The notes beneath the pieces were generated by a model. The model did no database searches. It saw only the letters and a list, made by a program, of their open reading frames with translations, and was not told the DNA's origin. Positions 47,489-55,171 of a DNA stretch of 64,000 nt are shown here, one piece after another (the stretch's first letter is position 1; each line of letters begins with the position of its first letter). Source of the stretch: Kitasatospora xanthocidica (lineage in GTDB: Bacteria > Actinomycetota > Actinomycetes > Streptomycetales > Streptomycetaceae); assembly GCF_014656195.1 (NCBI RefSeq), contig NZ_BNBY01000017.1, forward strand, positions 1-64,000, given 5' to 3'. A program made the position numbers and the translations under genes.

Positions 47489-48580
47489 GTCGGGCACGCC
47501 GGCGGGCAGGATAAATCGGAACCGGGCGCCGCCGCCGGGCGCGCGGTCGACGCGGATCGAGCCGCCGTGGGCCTCCACGATGCCCTTGACGATGTAGAGG
47601 CCGAGGCCCGTGCCGCCGCGCTTGGAGCCGCGCCAGAAGCGGGTGAAGACGCGCGGCATCGACTCCTCGGGGATGCCGCTGCCTTCGTCGCTCACGGTGA
47701 CCGCTGTGCCTTCCACGATGCGGGGCGGGGTGCCGGAGCGCTCCCAGACGGGTGCCTCGACGACCTCCTTGGCCGGTGCCACCTCGATCGTGACAGTTCC
47801 CTCCCCGTGCCGCACCGCATTTTCCAGCAGGTTGCCGAGCACCTGGTCGACCTTGTCCGGGTCGGCCCACAGCACGGTCAGCGGCTCGGCGATCCGGACG
47901 TCGAAGCGCTCCTCGGGGATGCCGGTGGCCACCTTGCGCTCGACGTGCCGGCGCACCGCCGCGGCCAGGTCGACCACCTGCTTGCGCAGCTCCAGCCGGC
48001 CCGCGTCGATCCGGGAGATGTCCAGCAGCTCGGCGATCAGCCGGGTGACCCGGTCGGCGTCCGCGTCCACCGTCTCCAGCATCAGCCGCTTCTGCCCGTC
48101 GGTGAACCGCTCCCACTTGGCCAGCAGCGTCGCCGTGAAGCCCTTGACGCTGGTGAGCGGGGAGCGCAGCTCGTGCGCGACGGTGGCGATCAGCTCGGCG
48201 TGGCTGCGCTCGGTGCGGCGCCGGGCCTCGGTGCCCCGCAGGGCGATCACCAGGCGCTCCAGCGGCCCGCAGGGCACCGTACGGACGTACCGGGCGGACA
48301 CCAGCACCTCCCGGCCCCCGGGCAGCAGCAGGTTGCGCTCCGGTTGGCGGGTCCGGGTGGCCAGGCCGCCGTACGGGTCGGTCAGCTGCCACCAGCGGCG
48401 GCCGTCCAGGTCCTCCAGCGGGAGGACGTCCTCCAGCCCGCAGCCGAGCGCGGCCTCCGGGAGCACGCCGGTGAGCCGGGCCGCGGCCCGGTTGAAGCAG
48501 ACCACCCGGCCCAGCGCGTCGGCGACCACCAGGCCGTCCGGCAGGTCGTCCGGGTCGAGCTCGGGCCCGCTGCCGACCAT
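47477..48580 (-). CDS. PAS-containing sensor histidine kinase
   Basis: A 367-aa soluble kinase from ATG 48580 (GGGGAGG upstream). A PAS domain fills about residues 5-125 (LVVADALGRVVCFNRAAARLTG). HisKA carries the phospho-acceptor in VAHELRSPLTSVKGF (His near 135). The HATPase domain has N-box NLLENAVRHG, G1 VSDEGSGIPEE and G2 GGTGLGLYIVKGI. There is no membrane span and no partner response regulator in the window, so it is an orphan kinase. It lies between the trmH-like gene and pheS on the same strand. Confidence 0.93.
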   Translation of the reverse strand: MVGSGPELDPDDLPDGLVVADALGRVVCFNRAAARLTGVLPEAALGCGLEDVLPLEDLDGRRWWQLTDPYGGLATRTRQPERNLLLPGGREVLVSARYVRTVPCGPLERLVIALRGTEARRRTERSHAELIATVAHELRSPLTSVKGFTATLLAKWERFTDGQKRLMLETVDADADRVTRLIAELLDISRIDAGRLELRKQVVDLAAAVRRHVERKVATGIPEERFDVRIAEPLTVLWADPDKVDQVLGNLLENAVRHGEGTVTIEVAPAKEVVEAPVWERSGTPPRIVEGTAVTVSDEGSGIPEESMPRVFTRFWRGSKRGGTGLGLYIVKGIVEAHGGSIRVDRAPGGGARFRFILPAGVPDFML

Positions 48581-48767
48581 GGGTTGCCTCCCCGATTACC
48601 CACCGTGCCGTTCCCCCCACCGAGGCAGACCCTAGCGCCTCGCAGGCCCCCGCAGTAGGGCTTGCAACGGGGTGATCCCGGCGCGCCCGGGGCGTGTCCC
48701 GCGGGTTCCGCCGGATCGGGCCGCGGCGGGCCCGGCGGGGACCCGTACGGCACGCCCGTCCGGTGCG

Positions 48768-49634
48768 TCAGGCGTTCGAGCGGCAGCCGCCGGGCGAACG
48801 CTGCGCCCGGGCCGAGGCGTACAGGCAGACGGCCGCGGCGGTGGCCAGGTTGAGGCTCTCGGCGTGGCCGTGGATCGGGACGCGCACGACCTCGTCGGTG
48901 AGCGCGCGGGTCTCCTCCGGAAGCCCCCACGCCTCGTTGCCGAACAGCCACGCGCCGGGCGCGCCCAGGGTGCCCTCGTCCAGCTCCTGGTCCAGGTCGC
49001 GCTCCCCCGCGCCGTCCGCGGCGAGCACCCGGATGCCGGCCTCGCGCAGCCTGGCGACGGCCTCCTCGACCGGTACGCCGACCGCCACCGGCAGGTGGAA
49101 CAGGCTGCCCACGGAGGCCCGGACGGCCTTCGGGTTGTAGAGGTCGACCGAGGCGTCGGTGAGCACCACGGCGTCCGCGCCGGCCGCGTCGGCGGTGCGC
49201 AGCACGGTGCCGGCGTTCCCGGGGTCGCGCACGTGCGCGAGGATCGCGACCAGCTTCGGGCGGGCCTCCAGCACCTCGGCGAACGGGGTGTCGATGAAGC
49301 GGCAGAGCGCCACGATGCCCTGCGGGGTCACCGTGTCGCAGATGTCGGCGATCACCTCGTCCGTGGCGGTCAGCACGGGCAGCCCCTCGGCCAGCGCGGC
49401 CTCGACGATGTCCGCGTGCCGTTCGGCGGCCTCCAGGCCCACGTAGACCTCGACCACGGCGTGCTCGGACGTGCCCGGCAGCCTGCCGAAGGCCACGGCC
49501 TCCCGGACGGCCTGCGGGCCCTCCGCCAGGAAGCGCCGCTCCTTGGTGCGCTGGTTGCGCTTGGCCAGCCGGCGGGCGGCGACGACGCGCGGGGAGCGCA
49601 GGGAGGTCAGCAGGGGGGTCTCGGTGCTCGGCAT
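48768..49634 (-). CDS. TrmH-family RNA 2'-O-methyltransferase
   Basis: A 288-aa SpoU-class enzyme from ATG 49634; the longer frame overlaps the rplT region. An N-terminal substrate-binding domain (RVVAARRLAKRNQRTKERRFLAEGPQAV) precedes the knot motifs VRDPGNAGTVLRTADAAGADAV, LFGNEAWGL and VPIHGHAESLNLATAAAVCLY. This gene after rplT is conserved in many bacteria and modifies a ribosomal RNA ribose; the target is not known here. Confidence 0.92.
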   Translation of the reverse strand: MPSTETPLLTSLRSPRVVAARRLAKRNQRTKERRFLAEGPQAVREAVAFGRLPGTSEHAVVEVYVGLEAAERHADIVEAALAEGLPVLTATDEVIADICDTVTPQGIVALCRFIDTPFAEVLEARPKLVAILAHVRDPGNAGTVLRTADAAGADAVVLTDASVDLYNPKAVRASVGSLFHLPVAVGVPVEEAVARLREAGIRVLAADGAGERDLDQELDEGTLGAPGAWLFGNEAWGLPEETRALTDEVVRVPIHGHAESLNLATAAAVCLYASARAQRSPGGCRSNA

Positions 49635-49710
49635 GGTCTCGTTCTCTGGAGGCGCCGGCGTTCTCGGGGGCGCCGGCGGACGGAGGTCACTGAGGGGCGG
49701 AAAAGCAGAA

Positions 49711-49740
49711 CCGGACCCGCAGGAGAGCCTGCGGGTCCGG
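49711..49740 (-). terminator. Terminator of infC-rpmI-rplT
   Basis: A 13-bp perfect stem (49711-49723 and 49728-49740) with tetraloop, followed leftward by TTCTGCTTTT. It lies 25 bp after rplT. Confidence 0.93.
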
Positions 49741-49765
49741 TCAGAGCTCAACCGATCTCGGAAGA

Positions 49766-50161
49766 TCAGGCGGCGTCCGCGGCGGCCTTCGGGGCGTTCA
49801 CGTCGGCCGGCAGCGCCTTCTGGGCGACCTCGACCAGGGAGGCGAACGCACCCGGGTCGTTGACGGCCAGGTCGGCCAGCATCTTGCGGTCGATCTCGAC
49901 GCTGGCGGCCTTCAGGCCCTGCACGAAGCGGTTGTAGGTGATGCCGTTGGCACGGGCCGCAGCGTTGATGCGCTGGATCCACAGCTGACGGAAGTCGCCC
50001 TTGCGCTTCTTGCGGTCGTTGAAGTTGTAGACCAGCGAGTGGGTGACCTGCTCCTTGGCCTTGCGGTACAGGCGCGAGCGCTGGCCACGGTAGCCGCTGG
50101 CGCGCTCCAGGATGACCCGGCGCTTCTTGTGGGCGTTGACTGCCCGCTTGACGCGTGCCAC
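49766..50161 (-). CDS. rplT: 50S ribosomal protein bL20
   Basis: A 131-aa L20. The highly basic N-terminus [19 protein letters not shown] and [17 protein letters not shown] are diagnostic. It binds 23S rRNA early in 50S assembly. The last ~12 residues ([10 protein letters not shown]) are an Ala-rich actinobacterial extension. A small hairpin in the 5' UTR (GGACCACG 50180-50187 with CGTGGTCC 50198-50205) could take part in autoregulation, which L20 does in other bacteria. Confidence 0.98.
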   Translation of the reverse strand: MARVKRAVNAHKKRRVILERASGYRGQRSRLYRKAKEQVTHSLVYNFNDRKKRKGDFRQLWIQRINAAARANGITYNRFVQGLKAASVEIDRKMLADLAVNDPGAFASLVEVAQKALPADVNAPKAAADAA

Positions 50162-50270
50162 TTGATTACTCCTTGGGTTGGACCACGGACTACTTCACGT
50201 GGTCCGTCATTCGAATGGGTCGGGAAGGATCAGCTGCCCCGCGCACGGCTCGCACCGGGCGGGAAGGCGA

Positions 50271-50465
50271 TCACTTGCCGAGAAGCTTCTTGATCTTCTT
50301 GGCGTCAGCGGGGGCCAGCTCGACGGTCCCGGCCAGCTTGCGGGTCAGCGTCGAGGGCTTGTGCTCCAGGAGGTGGCGGCGGCCGGCGCGCTCGCGCAGC
50401 ACCTTGCCAGAGCCACTGATCTTGAAGCGCTTGCTGGCGCCACTGTGCGTCTTCTGCTTCGGCAT
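50271..50465 (-). CDS. rpmI: 50S ribosomal protein bL35
   Basis: A 64-aa L35, from ATG 50465: [20 protein letters not shown], then basic [15 protein letters not shown] and the KKIKKLLGK end. It sits between infC and rplT as in most bacteria. The upstream frame beyond the ATG is not part of the protein. Confidence 0.98.
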   Translation of the reverse strand: MPKQKTHSGASKRFKISGSGKVLRERAGRRHLLEHKPSTLTRKLAGTVELAPADAKKIKKLLGK

Positions 50466-50606
50466 TTCGCCGTATCTCCTCGTCGGTCCCGTCCACGCCC
50501 GCGCGGCTTCTGCCACACGGGCGTGAACTGGATGGATCTGCGGTGACCGGGCGGGACGCCCGTCACCCTTGGGGGCCGGTCTCCCGGGCCGTCCTGGCCG
50601 TGAGGC

Positions 50607-51368
50607 TCAGGCGCCCTGGGAGGCGGCCGGCTGCTCGACCGGAGCGTCGGCCTCGTCGGCCGCCGCCTCGGCCGGGGCGTCCTGCGCCTCGGCCACCTCG
50701 TCGTCGGCCTCGAGGTCCTCGGTCAGCAGGTCCTCGGTCACCAGGTCCTCGGCCAGCGCGTCGTCGTCCGCGGCGGCGTCGGAGCCGGCGACCCGGCCCT
50801 GACGCTCGGCCTTGCGGGCGTCCGCGAGGGCACGGGCCTCGGCCATCGCCTCGGTCTTCTTCTTGTGCGGGCCAAGAACCATGATCATGTTACGGCCGTC
50901 CTGCTTGGGCGAGGACTCCACGAAGCCCAGGTCCTGGACGTCGTCGGCGAGCCGCTGCAGCAGGCGGAAGCCCAGCTCGGGGCGGGACTGCTCGCGACCA
51001 CGGAACATGATCGTGATCTTGACCTTGTCGCCCTGCTTGAGGAACCGGACGACGTGACCCTTCTTGGTGTCATAGTCGTGCGGGTCGATCTTCGGCCGGA
51101 GCTTCATCTCCTTGATGACCGTGTGCGCCTGGTTCTTGCGCGCCTCACGGGCCTTCATGGCCGACTCGTACTTGAACTTGCCGTAGTCCATGAGCTTGCA
51201 CACCGGCGGCCGGGCGGTCGCCGCGACCTCGACCAGGTCGAGGTCGTACTCCTGCGCAAGCTCCAGCGCCTTGGCAAGCGGCACGATGCCGACCTGCTCG
51301 CCGCTGGGACCGACGAGTCGCACCTCCGGAACGCGGATCCGGTCGTTGATGCGGGGCTCGGTGCTGAT
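50607..51368 (-). CDS. infC: Translation initiation factor IF-3 with ATC start
   Basis: A 253-aa IF-3. The conserved N-terminus ([20 protein letters not shown]) is preceded by ATC at 51368, not by ATG/GTG/TTG, and GAGGAGG lies 4 nt before it; no other in-frame start is near. The GTG inside VPEVRLVG (51323) would cut the conserved strand. infC uses rare starts (AUU) in other bacteria, where IF-3 itself discriminates against them, giving autoregulation. Domains: N-terminal about 1-75 and C-terminal to about 180 ([19 protein letters not shown]). A ~65-residue acidic, probably disordered tail ([19 protein letters not shown]) follows. Confidence 0.95.
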   Translation of the reverse strand: MSTEPRINDRIRVPEVRLVGPSGEQVGIVPLAKALELAQEYDLDLVEVAATARPPVCKLMDYGKFKYESAMKAREARKNQAHTVIKEMKLRPKIDPHDYDTKKGHVVRFLKQGDKVKITIMFRGREQSRPELGFRLLQRLADDVQDLGFVESSPKQDGRNMIMVLGPHKKKTEAMAEARALADARKAERQGRVAGSDAAADDDALAEDLVTEDLLTEDLEADDEVAEAQDAPAEAAADEADAPVEQPAASQGA

Positions 51369-51441
51369 GGGGCCTCCTCGGTTGCACCTTCTGCGATGCG
51401 GCCGTCGGACGGCGGTCGCACGTAGTGGACTCGACCACTGG

Positions 51442-51532
51442 GCGGGGCTTCATTCGTGCTGCGCTGCCCGGGTACCTCAGGCACCGTGTGCACCGCGACA
51501 CGAAAAAAGCCCCGCTCGGTACAAGCGGGGCT
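51442..51532 (-). promoter_or_regulatory. infC leader attenuator
   Basis: In the infC 5' leader a 9-bp hairpin (AGCCCCGCT/AGCGGGGCT, 51508-51532) is followed leftward by TTTTTT (51503-51508), a complete intrinsic terminator inside the untranslated region, about 140 nt before the ATC. Further downstream AAGCCCCGC (51442-51450) repeats the first arm and could pair with the second arm, giving a competing antiterminator. The full gap to the DUF1844 gene (51369-51857) contains this leader and no other gene. Confidence 0.75.
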
Positions 51533-51857
51533 CCACACAACCGGGGGCGGCACCCGGTGAGGGGTGCTGCGGCGACTCGGCGCCAGGCGCCCGTCGCGGA
51601 CCGGGGACCCGTCGGCCCTCGGGCCGACCAGGTGGGAGACTTTCGCGGTTGCCCTCTCGGGCCTCCTCAGTGGAGCCTCCACTTGCTGGCCAGGCGCCCA
51701 TGCGGGATCCCGGCCGGTCAGTCTCGAAGCTTACAGCGTCACGCTGTCGAACGCTATTCCGCCGCCGTTCCGCCCCCGCGCACTGCCCCGTCCACGTGCT
51801 CCGGGGCCCTTGTACGCTCCACCTGTACCCATCACGGCACGACGGAACGAGCCCCCC

Positions 51858-52235
51858 TTGAGCAGCGAGCCCACCCAGACCCCCGGCCCGGACGACGACG
51901 CGATCGGCTTCGACGACCTCACCCGCGACATCGCGGAGGTCCCGGCCGTCGAGGTGATCACCACCGTCGCCGTCCACCTGATGAGCGCGGCCGCCGTCAA
52001 GTGCGGTCTCGCCGAGGGCGGCGAGAAGGACAAGGACCTGGACGAGGCCCGCAAGCTGATCACCGCGCTGGCCGGGCTGGTCACCGCCGGAGCCCCGGAG
52101 ATCAGCAACTTCCACGCCGCGCCGCTGCGGGACGGGCTGCGCTCGCTGCAGCTCGCCTTCCGCGAGGCCTCCCTCGTCCCGGACGCGCCGGGCGCGGGCC
52201 CGGGCGAGAAGTTCACCGGGCCGGTCTACGCCTGA
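51858..52235 (+). CDS. DUF1844 protein
   Basis: A 125-aa protein read from TTG 51858; the frame is open upstream but overlaps the infC leader. The core (EVPAVEVITTVAVHLMSAAAVKCGL; DEARKLITALAGLVTAG; LRDGLRSLQLAFREAS) is the DUF1844 family, small alpha-helical proteins of unknown function that neighbour infC in many actinobacteria. Divergent from infC, so both promoters share the 489-bp gap. Start uncertain. Confidence 0.82.
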   Translation: MSSEPTQTPGPDDDAIGFDDLTRDIAEVPAVEVITTVAVHLMSAAAVKCGLAEGGEKDKDLDEARKLITALAGLVTAGAPEISNFHAAPLRDGLRSLQLAFREASLVPDAPGAGPGEKFTGPVYA

Positions 52236-52243
52236 GACCGCCG

Positions 52244-52291
52244 GAACGGGTCCGCCCGCATGCTCACGTGAGCATGCGGGCGGACCCGTTC
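52244..52291. repeat. 48-bp perfect palindrome
   Basis: Arms 52244-52267 and 52268-52291 are exact reverse complements with no central spacer; the centre reads GCTCACGTGAGC. It lies 9 bp after the DUF1844 stop and 22 bp before the stop of the convergent SseB-like gene, so it probably works as a shared terminator. Confidence 0.92.
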
Positions 52292-52313
52292 GTGCCAGCG
52301 TTCGTCTCACCGC

Positions 52314-53087
52314 TCACCGCTTGTACAGCGGCTCCCACGGCAGCTCCGCGCCCGCCGGCAGTACCGCGAGCTCCAGCCCCCGGTCCAGCCGCACCCGCAG
52401 CAGCGGATCGGCCGCCACCGCCCGCCCGACCCGCTGCGCGGCCGCCTGCAGCCCCGGCTGGTCCAGCGCCGGGTCGAACACCACCGCGAGCACCGCGTCC
52501 GCGCTCCCGGACGCCCCCAGCAGCCCGGTGACCACCTGCGGCTCGGCTGCCAGCAGCGCCCGCACCGCCTCGCGCACCTCCGGGTCCCGGGCCGGCGGCA
52601 GGAACGGCCGGTTCTCCGCGAGCGCCCGCAGCCGGGCCCCGCTCAGCTGGAAGGGCACCGGCCCGGCCGGGTCGATCACCAGCGTGTCGGCGCGCTCCGC
52701 ATAGGCCACCATCGCCGCCTGCGGGGCGGCCGTCGGCGCCGGACGGGCGTCGGCGCGCCAGCGGGCCAGCGACTCCAGCGACGTGAAGGCCGGCAGCGCG
52801 CGGCGCCCGTCCGGGGCCTCCAGCACCGGGACGGCCATGTCGCTGCTCTTGTCGTGCTTGTGCCCGTGCTCGTCCACCTCCACCTCGCCGAGGATCGCGA
52901 CGATCGGGACCATCAGCCGGGTGGGGATCAGCGCCGCCAGCACCGCGGGCTCGGCCGCGCGGTCCTCCGACCAGCGGGCCAGGGCCTCGGCGAGCGCCGG
53001 ATCGGCGGTGCCGTCGTCGTCGCCGAAGCCGGGGTTCGGGATGTTCTTGCCGACGAACGCCGGGTTGGAGAAGTCTTTGCGGTCCAC
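52314..53087 (-). CDS. SseB-family protein
   Basis: A 257-aa protein from GTG 53087; the open frame extends further but without similarity. SseB-type blocks: LARWSEDRAAEPAVLAALIPTRLMVPIVA, then a DEHGHKHDKSSDMAVPVLEAPDGRRALPAFTSLESLARW core, followed by a second repeat-like domain ending AVLPAGAELPWEPLYKR. The family occurs widely in actinobacteria with unknown function and does not imply a secreted effector. Convergent with DUF1844. Confidence 0.85.
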   Translation of the reverse strand: MDRKDFSNPAFVGKNIPNPGFGDDDGTADPALAEALARWSEDRAAEPAVLAALIPTRLMVPIVAILGEVEVDEHGHKHDKSSDMAVPVLEAPDGRRALPAFTSLESLARWRADARPAPTAAPQAAMVAYAERADTLVIDPAGPVPFQLSGARLRALAENRPFLPPARDPEVREAVRALLAAEPQVVTGLLGASGSADAVLAVVFDPALDQPGLQAAAQRVGRAVAADPLLRVRLDRGLELAVLPAGAELPWEPLYKR

Positions 53088-53238
53088 CCCGCCGACCCTA
53101 TGCCACCTCCCCCGACCGGCCCCATTTCCCCGCCCGCGCCCCGGAGGGACTGTCCTGCGGACCCTTGCCGGGCCCGGGGCGCCAAAATCCACGAGACAGG
53201 CCCTACCCACCGGTAGTCCGCTGTGGCACCCTGCGCCC

Positions 53239-54456
53239 ATGGTGATCCTCGACGCGCCCGCGCCCGCCCCGGTCTCCGACCGCCTCCGGTACGACCGCGC
53301 CACCGCCCACCTCGACGGCCCGGTGGCGATCGTCGACCTCGCCGCGTTCGACGCCAACGCCGCCGACCTGGTGCGCCGGGCGGGCGGCAAGCCGGTCCGG
53401 GTCGCCAGCAAATCGGTGCGCTGCCGGGCCCTGCTGGAACGGACCCTGAACACGGACGGCTTCACCGGGGTGATGAGCTTCACCCTGGACGAGTCGCTCT
53501 GGCTGGCCCGCACCGGCGTCCGCGACATCCTGCTCGCCTACCCCTCCGCCGACCGGGACGGCTTCGCCCAGCTGACCGCCGACCCGGAAGCCGCCCGGGA
53601 GATCGCCGTCGTCCTCGACGACCCGGCCCAGCTCGACCTCATCGACAAGGCCCGGGGCGGCGACGCCGAAGTACGGGTCTGCCTGGAACTCGACACCGCG
53701 CTGCACCTGCTCGGCGGACGGGTCCGGGTCGGCGCCCGCCGCTCCCCGCTGCGCACCCCCGAGGACCTCGGCGCCTTCGCCGAACTCGTCCAGCAGCGCC
53801 GGGGCTTCCGGGTCGTCGGCCTGATGGCGTACGAGGGACACGTCGCCGGGGTGGGCGACCGGCTGCCCGGACGGCCGGTGCGCTCGCGGCTGATCCGGCT
53901 GATGCAGGACAGGTCCCGGACCGAACTGGCCGAGCGGCGCGCCGCCGTGGTCCGGCGGCTGCGGCGGGTGGCCGACCTGGAGTTCGTCAACGGCGGCGGC
54001 ACCGGCAGCGTGGAGTCCACCGTCGCCGAACGCGCCGTCACCGAGGTGGCGGCCGGCTCCGGGCTCTACCAGCCCCGGCTGTTCGACAACTACCGCTCGT
54101 TCCGGGGCCGCCCGGCCGCCCTGTTCGGCCAGCCCGTGGTCCGGCGACCCGGCGTCGGCGTGGTCACGGTGCTCGGCGGCGGCTACCCCGCCTCCGGCGC
54201 GGCCGGCCCCGACCGCTCACCGCAGCCGTACCTGCCGGAGGGCCTGCGCTACGACCCGATGGAAGGCGCCGGGGAAGTGCAGACCCCCCTGCTCGGCTCC
54301 GCCGCGGACGACCTGCTGATCGGCGACCGGGTCTGGTTCCGGCACGCCAAGGCGGGCGAACTGTGCGAACGCTTCGCCGAACTGCACCTCGTCGAGGGCG
54401 ACCGGATCGTACGGACCGTGCCGACGTACCGGGGCGAGGGGAAGACGTTCCTCTGA
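53239..54456 (+). CDS. PLP-dependent alanine-racemase/D-threonine-aldolase-like enzyme
   Basis: A 405-aa protein from ATG 53239. The alanine-racemase N-terminal barrel fold is suggested by GPVAIVDLAAFDANAADLVRRAGGKPVRVASKSVRCRALLE, where K of VASKS is the probable PLP lysine. VCLELDTALHLLGGRVRVGARR, GLMAYEGHVAG and FVNGGGTGSVEST (phosphate-binding) support it. The C-terminus has PTYRGEGKTFL. Related enzymes are annotated amino-acid deaminase/aldolase; they act on D-threonine or hydroxy-amino acids. Exact reaction unknown. Confidence 0.85.
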   Translation: MVILDAPAPAPVSDRLRYDRATAHLDGPVAIVDLAAFDANAADLVRRAGGKPVRVASKSVRCRALLERTLNTDGFTGVMSFTLDESLWLARTGVRDILLAYPSADRDGFAQLTADPEAAREIAVVLDDPAQLDLIDKARGGDAEVRVCLELDTALHLLGGRVRVGARRSPLRTPEDLGAFAELVQQRRGFRVVGLMAYEGHVAGVGDRLPGRPVRSRLIRLMQDRSRTELAERRAAVVRRLRRVADLEFVNGGGTGSVESTVAERAVTEVAAGSGLYQPRLFDNYRSFRGRPAALFGQPVVRRPGVGVVTVLGGGYPASGAAGPDRSPQPYLPEGLRYDPMEGAGEVQTPLLGSAADDLLIGDRVWFRHAKAGELCERFAELHLVEGDRIVRTVPTYRGEGKTFL

Positions 54457-54516
54457 CGCTTCGTCCGGCTTTGCCCTACGGTGGTGGCGACGAGTGGCAG
54501 TGACGAGGGGAGCGGC

Positions 54517-54930
54517 ATGGAAGCCGAGATCACGGACCTTGCAACGAGGGGCGCGACGGCGCTGGTCGGCCTGATGGTCACCGAGGCCTGGGCGCGGGTC
54601 CGGCCACGCTTCGCGGCGCTGTTCGGGCGGGACCAGGAGGAGGACGTGTCGCTGGAGCTGGACGAGATCCAGGGCGAGATCTCCGAGGACCCGGGGCTCA
54701 GCGAGGGGGAGGCCACCCAGTGGAAGCGCCGGCTCCGGCGCGCACTGCAGAACAACCCGGAGGCGATCGCCGAACTCCGGTCGCTCCTCGACGAGTTCAG
54801 CCCCCAGCAGGCCGAGCAGCCGGCGAACGTGATCCACAATGAGCTCAAGGACATGACGGTCCACGGCAACGTCGTCCAGGTCGGCAAGTCCGTCCGGGCC
54901 GACACCATCAACGGCAATCTGAACTTCTGA
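54517..54930 (+). CDS. Small helical protein with RHIM/BASS-like C-terminal motif
   Basis: A 137-aa protein from ATG 54517, with GAGGGGAG 6 nt upstream. Residues about 1-100 are helical: a hydrophobic ATRGATALVGLMVTEAW stretch, then charged DEIQGEISED and RRLRRALQNNPEAIAELRSLLDEF. The last ~30 residues change character to a polar beta-prone segment with the core VHGNVVQVGKSVRADTINGN. The V-Q-V-G tetrad with flanking Asn/Gly is the pattern of RHIM-type amyloid signalling motifs (bacterial BASS motifs). This would allow homotypic assembly with an effector carrying the same motif, but none is in the window. Function is inferred from pattern alone. Confidence 0.75.
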   Translation: MEAEITDLATRGATALVGLMVTEAWARVRPRFAALFGRDQEEDVSLELDEIQGEISEDPGLSEGEATQWKRRLRRALQNNPEAIAELRSLLDEFSPQQAEQPANVIHNELKDMTVHGNVVQVGKSVRADTINGNLNF

Positions 54931-55042
54931 CCTTTCCCCAGCCTTAACCGGGCCCGATGGAACGGCTAACCACCGTCATCCATCGGGCCTTTGCGCTGCC
55001 CGGGGCCCTACAGTCCGTCAACAAGAGGTCCACGCGCGGCTA

Positions 55043-55072
55043 TTGCGCTCTGGTCCAGACCAATCCTACGCT
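55043..55072 (+). promoter_or_regulatory. LPMO promoter with embedded DasR-type site
   Basis: TTGCGC (55043-55048) and TACGCT (55067-55072) are 18 bp apart. The spacer contains TGGTCCAGACCA (55051-55062), an exact palindrome matching the dre consensus (TGGTCTAGACCA) of the GlcNAc regulator DasR and the 12-bp repeats of chitinase promoters. A repressor bound here would block RNA polymerase. Confidence 0.85.
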
Positions 55073-55171
55073 CTGGCCGGGGGTCGCGCGCCGGGCCGGC
55101 AGCCCCCGAACGGGCAGGCGTGCCCGTTCCCCCACACCCGCCCGGAACGACGGTCAAGGAGTCCCCACCCC

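Noticed and set aside
50607-51323. infC starting at the internal GTG
   Set aside because: This would remove the conserved [14 protein letters not shown] segment, which is in frame and preceded by a ribosome site before the ATC codon.
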